Source of the DNA: Plenodomus lindquistii
Taxonomy: Eukaryota > Ascomycota > Dothideomycetes > Pleosporales > Leptosphaeriaceae
Assembly (NCBI GenBank): GCA_025504975.1
Contig: JANUWI010000009.1
Span: forward strand, 1,116,001-1,180,000
DNA length: 64,000 bases
Reading direction: 5' to 3'
Shown here: positions 46,668-57,300 of the stretch, in pieces
How positions within the stretch are numbered: position 1 is the stretch's first letter
Layout: every line of letters starts with the position of its first letter
Translations under genes and position numbers: made by a program
Notes under the pieces: model-generated
Databases searched by the model: none
Seen by the model: the letters and a program-made list of their open reading frames with translations, nothing else
What the model was told of the DNA's origin: nothing

Positions 46668-47831
46668 ATGAGGCTCAAGACACTCAACGGGGCTCCGTTA
46701 TGCGAACATCTGGATTTCAGCGAAAGCAGTCTCCTCAGTTTTGATCAATGTCGCGAATTTGTAGCTCAAGATGATCTTCACGCATCGACTGTGGAGAGTA
46801 CCTTGCCGTTGAAATGGCGCCACATCACGAACAAAGCCACACGCTTACGAACAGGCTGGTCTCAGCCATATCTTCCTGGCAGCGCTACAGAGCACGCGGA
46901 AGCGCAAGTCTTGACTTCAATTCCCAACATAGCAGAGGCTTCGACATTCTTGCAGGATGAATCGACTATCCTCGACGATACCATGACCTTGAATGAGCCT
47001 TCATCGCACGCAGATGACTTTGTTCAACAATCGTTCATCTTCCACAGCGCACTGCTATCGTCTCAAATTCTGCAGGAACCCGAGGCCGGTAGTTTTGTGT
47101 CACCTTCCTCTTTCATAGATACGTCTTTCACAACGACCACATCAATCCACGACAGCCCGAGCAGAGTCGATGAGCATACACTGCTCCTGCGGGTGCCTCC
47201 CCAGATGGTCATCACATCACTTGGATCTCTGCCAACTGCACAGCGTCTCAACGCGATGTATCCTCAAACGCCTACACATAACTTTGTGTGTGTTTTGACT
47301 GCGAATCCAGTGCAGAAAGAGATTTATATTGCGAAAGGCGGATACAACAGAATTCTGTGGGAGATCTTTGTGGCGGATGAGACTCGATCTGGTTTCAAGG
47401 TCAATTTCTGGATGCAGCCACCGCGAAACTCGAATAATCACCACACGCATGCTCAAGATGCACTCCGTGAAGTTCTGGGAACCATCAAAATCGGGGACAT
47501 ACTGCTCCTACGCAACATTGCTTTGGGCTCTTATCGCGACACGGTGTACGGTCAGTCGCTGAAAGTAGCCATCACGAGAGCTCGGAGTAGCCTCGACATT
47601 CTGATGAAGAGCAATGGGGTCGAGATGGCGCATACTAGTGACCTGCCTACCGCCACTGTAGCAGCATTTCTGCGGGCAAAAAGATGGGCTCGTACGCATA
47701 TCGCTTCTGAGTCTACAAATGCCCACAAGCGGAAGGGTAGTGCAATGAGCGGAGAGCGGCATGCGAAGCGCACACTCTCGAGTCCGGATCACGACGAATC
47801 GCTCCCTCCTGATACGATGGAGTCCATTTGA
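46668..47831 (+). CDS. putative OB-fold nucleic-acid-binding protein
   Basis: A single exon of 387 aa. The first 200 residues are Ser/Thr/Glu rich and probably disordered, opening with MRLKTLNGAPLCEHLDFSES. Residues about 210-320 look like an OB fold: HNFVCVLTANPVQKEIYIAK, GGYNRILWEIFVADETRSGF, a loop, then GTIKIGDILLLRNIALGSYR and VYGQSLKVAITR. This strand pattern, with the I-x-VGDILLL-like turn, is seen in single-strand-DNA-binding OB domains of genome maintenance proteins, and the ADETRSGF block is shared with unnamed fungal proteins. The C-terminus is basic (KRKGSAMSGERHAKR), like a nuclear localisation signal. It converges with the aminopeptidase gene, stops 116 bp apart. Function is inference. 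Confidence 0.82.
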   Translation: MRLKTLNGAPLCEHLDFSESSLLSFDQCREFVAQDDLHASTVESTLPLKWRHITNKATRLRTGWSQPYLPGSATEHAEAQVLTSIPNIAEASTFLQDESTILDDTMTLNEPSSHADDFVQQSFIFHSALLSSQILQEPEAGSFVSPSSFIDTSFTTTTSIHDSPSRVDEHTLLLRVPPQMVITSLGSLPTAQRLNAMYPQTPTHNFVCVLTANPVQKEIYIAKGGYNRILWEIFVADETRSGFKVNFWMQPPRNSNNHHTHAQDALREVLGTIKIGDILLLRNIALGSYRDTVYGQSLKVAITRARSSLDILMKSNGVEMAHTSDLPTATVAAFLRAKRWARTHIASESTNAHKRKGSAMSGERHAKRTLSSPDHDESLPPDTMESI

Positions 47832-47947
47832 TGGCCAACAGGTACAGAAAAAAGACAAGACTGGTACGGTTACTCATAGGAAGAGGCATGGAGAAGGGAG
47901 AGAACACATGTTGCTTCATCTTTTCTGTCCGTGTACGTAATTGTCGC

Positions 47948-49179
47948 CTACAAAGTGGTAGCGAAACCCAACTCGTAGGCAAGTCCGACTGTCATCTTCG
48001 CATGCTCAAGCATATGGCTGAAGCTAATGGTGCTCAAGGTATCCTGCGTGGTGTGGATGTAGCCACTGGTGTTCTCCATCGCAGCCTCGATAACAAATGC
48101 CGAAGGGTAGCCAGCCTTGGATGCACTAGCGTGGTCGGAGCATGCGTATCCGCACTTGGTCTCGGCATATGGAATGGAACAGTACTATCTGTCGTCAGCT
48201 CTCATATTCTCAACGCATTTGCAGGCGACTTACAGCAGTAATGACCTTCTTAATGAAGCTCGTGAGCCCAACGTCAACGTAGTCAGTAATCACACCAACG
48301 GACTCCTTGACGCCAGGCTTTACATAACCAGTCATATCCTGCTGCAACATAGCCTTGACAACACGGCCCTTATTCTTGTAATCGGTGAAGACAGCCTGGC
48401 TTCCAAGGAGACCACCCTCCTCAGCAGCATACCAGTGGAACTCAATCGTGTTGGCTTGTTGGCCCGCGGCGATGCGCGAGTCTGTCAGCATGACTCTCAT
48501 GGCTTCCAAGATGGTAAAGGTTCCGCTTCCATCGTCGTCAGCGCCTGGAGCACGACCTGTAGATGGGCTTGCGCCGTTGACACTGTCCTGGTGCGCACCG
48601 ATGACGATGGTGTTTGTGCTCTTGCCGGGAATGGTGGCGATGACGCTGTTCTGTGTCCACGACGGGTGGCTAAAAGCACGAACGGTCACACCCGAGACAC
48701 CTGAAGCGGTGGCTACAGCCTGGACTTGCGAAAGAAGCCATTCGGAAGACTGCTTGCCGTAGGTGCTCTTGTAGTACCTGTTCTGGTACGCCGAGAAGGT
48801 GGTGAGCTTGCTCTGCATGTTGGAAGTGCTAAGCTTGGCCAAAAGAGGCGTCACGCTGGTTTTCTGGGTCATAGCAGTCGGAAAGGTTACTGCGGCTGCT
48901 GCCCTGCGGTTCAGCGAGGCATGGTGCAGATCGGTGTAGTCGGTGATGTCCATGAAGTGTTTTCCTTCCTACACATTGTTAGCTTTTCGTAGTCAATGAA
49001 TGGCGCTTCGGTGTGCCTACATTGTGGAGTGCCCATTTCTCAGCCTCAGTGACCTGCTTGGTCTCTCCAGGCGCAAGCTCAATGGTAAATAGCTGCTCGG
49101 CGGCCTCTCTCTTAGGGATCGACAGACCGAGCGCCGAAGACGCAGACAGCGCAAGGGCGAATGTGCTTTGGAACTTCAT
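47948..49179 (-). CDS. LAP1: secreted leucine aminopeptidase, metallopeptidase family M28
   Basis: Extracellular zinc exopeptidase releasing N-terminal hydrophobic residues. Exons 49179-49021, 48968-48234 and 48184-47948 (introns 52 and 49 nt) encode 376 aa, the usual length. Signal peptide MKFQSTFALALSASSALG, then a propeptide (KREAAEQLFTIELAPGE). Two-zinc site: H179 in HQDS, the Asp of GADDDGSG, the catalytic EE pair at 236-237 (YAAEEGGLLG), D264 in QQDMTGY and H342 in YIHTTQDT. The cysteine pair CGYAC lies in exon 3. The start at 49179 is set by the signal peptide; the frame is open upstream. A TATATAAAG box sits 58 bp upstream. Confidence 0.96.
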
Positions 49180-49236
49180 TGCAACAGTTGCTCGTACGAA
49201 AGACTTCCTGCCCTTCAAACACCGGTACAAGTCCCT

Positions 49237-49245
49237 CTTTATATA
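49237..49245 (-). promoter_or_regulatory. TATA box of the aminopeptidase gene
   Basis: TATATAAAG on the minus strand, 58 bp before the ATG at 49179, a good distance for a short-leader inducible gene. Confidence 0.65.
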
Positions 49246-50478
49246 CCTCCATCAATTCTATCGCCTTCCCTGCTTCCACCCCCTCGCACCACGACCCCTC
49301 GCTAACGCACAGCAAACCTACCCTCCACGCCCATTCGCTACACCTATTCACCCGCGAACAGCATCACCTCGCGCCATGTCTTGATTCGACAGGCGACAAG
49401 ACCAGCGCAATAAGAAGTGCTTGGCTCTTGCCAATAAGAGCTTGGTAGTGGGCCGCGGGTGATCTGTCTCAAACCCCATGTTAGCGAAAGATTCCCGGGC
49501 ACTTTAACCGAAACGGGACTAGACGGCATATGTCAGCTGCCTGTTTGGGATGATGTGGTGAATGCTGGGGGGAGTGTGATTGTGGACGGTTGTTTATGGT
49601 ATCTGTAAAGTTGGCGGTCAAAAGGTATATAGGAAATTGGGTCCATTCGGGAAGGGCTGGATGGGGAAGGCAACAAGGATTGGAAAGTGCGTTGGAGAGG
49701 GGACGTGGCGGTGGCTGCCTTTCGATTCATGATTTCTGGAACGCTGTGTTGGAGGGGAGTGTGTGCTACTAGGAGTACATCCGGGCATACCGCATGAGTG
49801 GTCTTCATCGCATGCAAGTGAACGCAGTGCGAGGATGGAGGTCGCGCAGACTTGACGTGTGCGCTTCTCAGCAACGATCGTTATGTCGAAACGGATGCAG
49901 GCATTCAAAGTCAACCTATGACGGTTTATTTTTCGATCGGATGTGTACAATGCGCAATCTTACGTCTTGCGGCTGGACCCGACTACATGTGTGATTTGTC
50001 ACTAGCATTAGGTGTACCATCACGCGGCGCACGTTACGTTGTCACAAAACCATCCGAGACTTAAGCATCGCGACTGGATCGTGGTGCTGTCAATATAACG
50101 GTACGACTTGCAAAGGTGCAAGGCCAGAAGCTTTTAGGTAGGTCGCTACACCGCGCCCGTGTTGTCCCTTCAACAGCATTTCCGCACTGCTTCAGTGCAG
50201 AATTTGCCGCCAACTGATCAAATGCCATCACCGACCCCGTTGCCTGGACGGACTAGACATCCGTTGTTGCTCGTAATATGAGGAATGCATGTTGATCATG
50301 CTCTTTCTGAAGTCTCCCTTACATTCCGCAACGCGGTCCTCACTAGTACTTCTCCGCTTCCCCCTTGCCCTCACACAACCCAGAGGTTCGCATCTTCAGT
50401 CCACTCCTTCACTAATCTATTCCTACTGCTTATTCGCTATCAGTCACTCGTTACTCCACATTCATTACACATCATACA
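49246..50478. other. intergenic between divergent aminopeptidase and membrane-protein genes
   Basis: Short frames only. No repeat or RNA gene recognised. Confidence 0.5.
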
Positions 50479-51021
50479 ATGGCCACCGTCGCCAGCACAA
50501 GCAACAATACCACAACAGCCACCCGCCGCATCTCCTGGAAGAGCAGCGACTTCCGAAAAGCAAACACCATGGCAGACAATCTCAACGAGAAGAACGCCTG
50601 CGAGTATCCTATCTCGGAATCCACAGCACATGACTTACAAACCGCGTCACGAGGCAGTTCCATCGATACACCAACACGACTCAGTACCTCCACCCTCTGC
50701 GACGACGAAGATGTCGAAGGCCAGCCCGACCTGGGGTTCCGCGTTCGAAGAAAATCCTGGAGAAACAAGCTCGCTAAGTACACCACGGTCTTTGTGATCT
50801 TCCTCGTGTGGATGCTTCTTATCGCGGCCGTGCTCCTTCTTACCGACACCTTTTTCCCCATGGCACTGCGCTCGTATCACACGATCAAAACATTAAGCGC
50901 GGAACTTTCGAACACGAACTTTGAGTTGGAGGCGCTGAAGGCGAAGATGTCGGTGCTGTATCAGTCGATTGGACGTATGGGCACGGTGACACTTCAGACG
51001 GTTCAAGAGTTACGGAAGTAA
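50479..51021 (+). CDS. small single-pass membrane protein with C-terminal coiled coil
   Basis: A single exon of 180 aa starting at the ATG after CATACA. The N-terminal 110 residues are polar and Ser/Thr rich (TATRRISWKSSDFRKANTM, RLSTSTLCDDEDVEGQ). A basic stretch (RVRRKSWRNKLAKY) then leads into one membrane helix at about 117-137 (FVIFLVWMLLIAAVLLL), followed by an alpha-helical heptad region (ELSNTNFELEALKAKMSVLY). With the positive charges N-terminal to the helix the tail probably faces outside or into an organelle lumen. No signal peptide. I do not recognise the family. Confidence 0.8.
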   Translation: MATVASTSNNTTTATRRISWKSSDFRKANTMADNLNEKNACEYPISESTAHDLQTASRGSSIDTPTRLSTSTLCDDEDVEGQPDLGFRVRRKSWRNKLAKYTTVFVIFLVWMLLIAAVLLLTDTFFPMALRSYHTIKTLSAELSNTNFELEALKAKMSVLYQSIGRMGTVTLQTVQELRK

Positions 51022-51251
51022 GGCTGGGTTGGTTGAAGCGGACAAGCGATTGTATCAGACGGCACACGCTCCTTTTATTTTCATTTCGTTCTCACCTACA
51101 CATGAAGACTTTGAAGACGTCTGTCTAGGCTCCAACTATGCCTCTCATTACCTAGACCGAAACTCAAACCACATAATCTCACCACCATAAATGTCAAGAC
51201 CCCCCTAATCAGCCATCCCTTCCACTCCTTTCCAAAAAAAAACCCCCCTTC

Positions 51252-52190
51252 TTACTTCCAAAAACACACCACCCTCGCCTCCACACTCTCCCTCGGCTCC
51301 TCCCCCTCACTCCCCTCCAGCACAAACGCTGTATGCGGACACCTCCATCCCTTATCCCGCTGCTCCGTATCAAACCCCTTAAACACCACCATCTCATCCG
51401 GCTCCATCCCGCTCAAATACCACCACTCATGCACCTGCCCCTCCCCGCCATGACTCAGTACATAATTCGCACTCTGATTCCCCGTGCGGCTAAACTCCCT
51501 CAGTCGAATCTGGTAATCGCTATCCGGTACGCTCATCGCGTCACAGACGGCTAGTGGATCGCGGCGAATACTTTTCAGCGGCCGCCACATGCCGAGGAAG
51601 GCGAAGCGGGAGGATGTGGTGAAGAGGGTTGAGAGGGGCGGTGGGAGGTCGAGTTCGCGTATGGTGCCGGATATGTAGGGTGGGTCGCTGGCGTAGTCGA
51701 CGTGGGGGTGTGTGGAGGGGATTTCTTGCCATCGGCCGTGGGGGTCTTGGTGCCCGCGGACGGAGGGCGAGGTGTGGGTGCGAAGCACGTGGTTGAAGAC
51801 GTGGGTTGTTGATGCGCCTGTTCTTTTGTGGCGATGTTGGTGTAACTAGCCCTTTACTGGTCATGTACAGCAGGGAAGGGATACTTACAAGTCTTTTGCT
51901 ATTTGTTCGAGTTCAGGGTAGTATTCGCGTATTATTGTTTCTTCGGCGTCGTTGGCGGTGATGCGTAGTTTTGGGGGCAGTTTGAGGAATTGAAAACCGT
52001 TGGTGTCGAGATTGAATGTCTTGTTTGTTCGTCGTGCATCGTGGATGGTCATTGGTTTTGTGAACTCGTTCTTTTCGCCTAGGATTGGCTTCTTCCATGT
52101 GGTTGTGCTGATGGGTTCGCCTGAGGCTGCGAAGTAGTTGATGTCTGCAACGACATCGCCACTGCGGGAGTCTTTGCGCGTGTGACTCAT
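51252..52190 (-). CDS. AsaB/CmcJ-type hydroxylase/desaturase-like protein
   Basis: Belongs to the fungal family that includes AsaB, CTB9 and GA4-desaturase-like proteins, non-heme iron oxygenase relatives often found in secondary-metabolite clusters. Exons 52190-51889 and 51822-51252 (intron 66 nt) give 290 aa, the usual size. N-terminal landmarks are VADINYFAASGEP and KPMTIHDARRTN; C-terminal landmarks are MWRPLKSIRRDPLAVCDA, VHEWWYLSGMEPDEMVVFKG and CPHTAFVLEGSEGEEPRESV. A HVDYASDP stretch would supply the His-x-Asp of the iron site, with His of CPHTAF as third ligand. No clustered biosynthetic genes flank it here. The substrate is unknown. Confidence 0.85.
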
Positions 52191-53114
52191 GGTGCCGAGC
52201 TCAGGTAAGTATGATTGTCGTATAAGTATAAGTGTAGTGTATTAAGCTATCTTACAATCAGGTTGTTCTGTATGCTTCTTATATGCATCCATGTAAGCGG
52301 GGTCCGCGGATCCGCAGCACTAATCGTCAGCCTTGCGGTTTCAGTCGTAGAATGATTCGCCACTTCGTACAAACTCGGTTTCTAACGTTGTAGCATTGTA
52401 GCTGTTGATCATAACACTTAGAGGTTTTGGAATTTCAGGGCACTTTCCAATCTCGCGCATTGCGACCAAATAGGCTCAGAGGTACTGAGGTAGTGTACAG
52501 TTTCGGTACAGTTCAGGATTTCTCCTTAACAGAAATCTCGAGCATACTGTGATTTATTCGGTGAAATAATAGTGACCGCGGATTTGGTAGTTTCTTTGTA
52601 CAGGTTTGTCTCATGGCTACATCTTCGAAAGCTGGTTAGGAAAGGCCACGATTGGGAAGACCAAGCATACAACATACTCTCAAAGCACCAGCTCACTCGT
52701 GGTCTAAGAAGATTTGCATCTTGTTCCTAATTCTGCTTCCTATGTAGATAGCAGTTGTGCTTATTTGGACGATAGCAGACTCGAGGCTAGTATCTGGATC
52801 TGCTTTGCGCCCTATTAGTGAAGTCCCAGGTACTGCAAGAACAAATGTGTCCGCACCTGAATATTCTGCGCCCACCAAAAATGCTCTCTGTGGGTACGCA
52901 AAACATTTGGTACCGAATAATCGTTCATGCAGGGCACAATCACCCGCATAAGATCAAGATAATATCTTTTTTCCTGTACAAAAACCACAAAATATTCGTA
53001 CACCCAAACCATATTAAACGATCCCCATTTCTTCCTCTTACGCAACAAGACTATCTCTAGATCCCAACAATCTAAGACAGACTGCAAAGCCAACAACGAT
53101 AAGAACCCAAAGCC
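52191..53114. other. intergenic, nothing recognised
   Basis: Promoter of the oxygenase-like gene and 5' flank of the next small gene. Short frames only. Confidence 0.5.
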
Positions 53115-53528
53115 ATGACCCGCACCATCCCCAGTCGCCCCGTCACTCCACCACCCTCCTACACCGCACGAGACGCCGACCTCCCCCCCTACACAACCTC
53201 CAGGGGCGCCCCAACCACGCCTTCGGCATCATCATCATCGTCGTCGACTTCCATCCTCTCGTCATGGAGTGCCGACCTCGAAGCCGCCATGGGCAGGCAA
53301 TCACCACGGCGCCCAGCGGCCATCTACGCTGTCTCACGACCGCGTGAGGAACCCTCCGTATATGCAGCAGGATCATCGACTTATGTGGCGGTTACACTGG
53401 GTGCGACGGCCGAGAGGAGAAAGACGGGGTTTAGGGGGAATGCGTGTTCGCAGTTTTGTGCGCTGTCGATGCTTATACTTTTGTTTGTTGTGTTTGGAGT
53501 TTTGACTGTTTTTGTGGAGAGGAAGTAG
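53115..53528 (+). CDS. small tail-anchored-like membrane protein
   Basis: A single exon of 137 aa. The N-terminal part is Pro/Ser/Thr rich with two PPxY-like motifs (PPPSYTAR, LPPYTTSRG) that could recruit WW-domain or NEDD4/Rsp5-type ubiquitin ligases. A poly-Ser run of up to 12 residues follows. The C-terminal 25 residues form one membrane helix (FCALSMLILLFVVFGVLTVF) and end ERK, as in tail-anchored proteins. No signal peptide. Unknown family. Confidence 0.7.
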   Translation: MTRTIPSRPVTPPPSYTARDADLPPYTTSRGAPTTPSASSSSSSTSILSSWSADLEAAMGRQSPRRPAAIYAVSRPREEPSVYAAGSSTYVAVTLGATAERRKTGFRGNACSQFCALSMLILLFVVFGVLTVFVERK

Positions 53529-54384
53529 GTTGGGGATTGGTGAATGGTGGGAATTTATATTAGGATATGTTGGGATCTTTGAACTTGGGAAGGGTTCATT
53601 GCTGACAGTTTTTGGGTTTTACGATGAATCAAAGAATGTAATACCTAATCGAATCATTTTAGTAGACTCGCAATTTCGAGTTGGAAGTTGCTATGGATGT
53701 GTGATGCAGATACGTGACAGGGTCCAGTGAACGGTCGTGAGCAGCCTCCAGCCATGGGCGGCCACCGTCTACCACTGCGAAGTATCGTGCGGCACTGGAA
53801 TTAATTAATTCCGAGGCGACCACATAACGCTGAGACTGGTCACATGCTGTTGGCATCGAGTGAATAGCTAGCTGAGATGCTCTCCAAGGCGGCCGTGTTT
53901 GACATGTGAAGTTTGTGGTCGAGGACGCGTAGACAAGTGAGGAAGGTGACGGCATTACGCACGGACCCATTGATGCGGCGATTGCGGCGATGCTGACGAC
54001 TGCGCGGATGGCCCATTGTCACCAACGCCTGTTTGGAGTCGCGTGGAAGGCAGTGGAAGTTGATCGCCTCTCGTCTTGTTGGCAGACACTAAGCAATACC
54101 CGTATCCTCGTGCGTGACCCACACGTGCATTCGTCCGACACGTTGTTCTGATATGGCCTGAAGACCAGCCTCGGTGACTGCCTCGACTGGCAACAGCCAT
54201 CCTCGAGTACGACCCACGGCCTGGCGTCTCCCCCAACCATAGGTTTGATACGAATACGACCAATACACGACCAAGACTAATACAACCCCTCGTGTATACC
54301 ACGGGTGCTCTGCCATCCCTGTGACACCCCCCCATCGCCTGGCCGCCTACAGCCACCGGCCACGCAATCGGACGCCCCGCCACC
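53529..54384. other. intergenic, 5' region of HUL5
   Basis: A long minus-strand frame (53955-54560) crosses the HUL5 start and is its antisense shadow. No gene or repeat seen; the last 150 bases, CA-rich, are probably the HUL5 leader. Confidence 0.5.
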
Positions 54385-57300
54385 ATGTTCACCAGCTTCA
54401 CGGGCAACACGCGCCGGCCACGGCAGGTCAATCTTGGTGGAAGGAAGACAAACCCATTCGGTTCCCCCGCGTCGGGTGGAGGCTCACAGGCCGCCCTCGA
54501 CCGAGCACAGCAGGAGCGCGCACAGCGGCAGCGGGAGCGAGACTCGCTGAACGCCGCCAAGCGAATACAGCGCGTGTGGCGAGGACACGCCAGCAGGCAA
54601 GAGGTGGCCGGTCAGCTGCGCCGGGAATGGGATGCGTCAGAGAATGCGACGGGCAGTCTGCAGGCTGTAGCATACGATTCGGAAGACGAGGCTCTGGCAA
54701 GATTACAGCGGCTACTACGTTTTGCATCGACTCGGAACGACCAAGATCTACGGCGAATACAGCATTATGGCCTGCGACAGACGGAGACGGTGAAGAAGCT
54801 ACAATTGACCGCGAGTGGACCATGGCCCTCAGCATACCTCAGGCTGCAACAGCTACTGCTCGTCTCATTAGACCGCCAGAGCCAGTCCTCGTCGACGACC
54901 TGGACAGACCTCGGTCCAAACCTGCGCCTCCTACGATTTGTGGCCGACCAGATACCTGCCAAAACTTCCAAGAATGCGCAACAGTACTATCGCACCCTGG
55001 CTCGAGTCATCTCCAAGTTGACACCAGACCTGGACTCGTCGAAACCCACGAACGCCGAAGAATGGCACGTGGTGATTGCCACACTCATCTCACCGTTGAA
55101 ACAAGTCACGGGCTACACCTTGGACGCATATGAGGCTTACGGTGTATCGTTACTTGTACTCCCATTGCTGAGCTCCGACTCCGTATCTCCATCGCTACAG
55201 AAATTTCGCGACTCGCTTGCTGATGCAATCAACTACAAATTACTAGCAAACGCGTTGGCTACCTTATTCAAGAAGTCTGGACTGCAAGGAATTCCAGAGT
55301 TGAAGAGTACAGCAAGCAGATTACGCCTTTTGGGCTCTTTCATCTATCTCCATCGTTATGCCCATAATTTCAGCAGTCCAGAGTCTTATGCGGTGCACAA
55401 AGACTTTGTGGCTGTCGTGTCAATATTACTAAACTCACTTCCAGCCAACATCATCGATGACTCGCATCCTATTTCCGAGGTTACTGAACAAGATGGAGAT
55501 GATCTGGGATCTGACACCGTAACCACATTTTTGAAAGAACAAGTCACCTCTCTTGTCCAGCAGGAAGGCATCGGTAGCCTTTTGGCTGGTTCATCACAGG
55601 GAGCAGGTGATTCAGAAGACGGAAAGGTCGATGAGGCACGGCAGCTAGCAAACTACGCTCTGGCCTTACTACGATTCTTTCCCCGACGCGGCGACGAAAT
55701 TCGCATGTGGCTTTATATTGGCCCTACAGAAACATCGTCTGCACAGAGTGCGCGCAAGCTACCTGCTATACGGTACTTCTGGGAAGCATCGAAACGTTCT
55801 TCAGTCTTCACAACCATCTTCCGGGACTCACGAGCAGCTATTGGACTACTCAAACCAAGAACATCCAACAATGATGGCACTGCGCAAAACGATACATCAA
55901 ACACGTCTCAGTATGGGTCTTGGCAACCAGCACAGCAACAGGTGGACCGCGACGCCGTCGTTACGGACGAATGGCGCGTCATACTGGTGTTTCTAGAGCT
56001 ATACACCTTCGTCTTGAAGGTCACAGACGATGAGGAGTTCTTCTCGGCTGGCCAACAGGACATCTATTCTAATCAGGTTCGCGACAGTGGCTTACCGCTG
56101 AGCGAGGTGAAGGATCTCACAACCTTTCTGAAAAACCTTGGATTCACGCTTTACTTCAATGCAGCCGATATTACAATGGCCGATGAGGTCGCTTCTAATA
56201 TTAGCATGGGACTCTCGTACTTTAATCCCAAAGCTATGGACTCGCAGATCCAGAAGGAGCCTGTTGAACCATCGATAGGTGGTGTAGCAGGACTCAAAAT
56301 CGACTATGTGAAGGGTCTAGTCACTGGGCTCCTTCGTATGGTCTACGAACGAGATTCACGCCGAAAGTTTTTGCCTGCAGACCATTGGCTTATGACCTCA
56401 CGGTTTGACATGACTGGCTTCATTCCTGCCGTTGTGGAAGAAGAGGAGTCACGTCACAAGATCCAAGAGGAAGACGCAGATGACTTGGACGATTTTGAGG
56501 ACGATTTTGATGACACGCCTCAGCTCATTGGCACTAGCAGAACTCAGCAGCAAAGAAGGTTAGAGAAGTTACAACGCCAGCAACGCAAGGCTTCACGACG
56601 GAGGTATCTGCAAGCTGTGGCGCCTCGTTTGGAAATACTGCAGAACATGCCCTTCTTCATCCCTTTCACTACCAGAGTGCAGATCTTCCGCGAGTTTGTC
56701 CATTTAGATATGACAAAACGAAGGGGTGGCGCCGATCCAGAGTCTTGGCGATTCAGGATCATGCAGCGTCCGGATGCTAGAGGTCAATTCGAGAGGCATG
56801 CAGCCAAGATCAGAAGAGAAAACGAGTTTGAAGACGCCTTTGAACAATTCTACCCGCTTGGATCTGGGCTCAAGGAGCCGATCTCTATTACATTCATGGA
56901 CCAGTTTGGGGAGCCCGAGGCTGGTATTGACGGCGGTGGTGTCACCAAAGAGTTTCTGACTAGCGTCACCGACCGCGCGTTCATGCCGACAGACTACATC
57001 GACATGTTTGTTGAGAACGATCAACATCTACTATATCCAAACCCCGCAGCAATAGAGGAACACAAAGAGGCACTACGAAGGGCCGGTCTACGTGAGAACT
57101 CACCCGAGGCTCGCCTGCAGATATCGGAGATGCTACAACGCTACGAGTTCCTGGGTCGGATCATTGGGAAGTGTCTGTACGAGGGAATCCTCGTCGACGT
57201 CAACTTTGCACCGTTCTTCCTACGCAAGTGGGCGTTGACAGGCGGCGCAGGCTCCGCACCCAACGAATCCGGCTACCGGCCTACCCTCAACGACCTTCGC

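Noticed and set aside
53955..54560. 201-codon minus-strand frame over the HUL5 start
   Set aside because: Antisense to the HUL5 N-terminus; no matching protein features.
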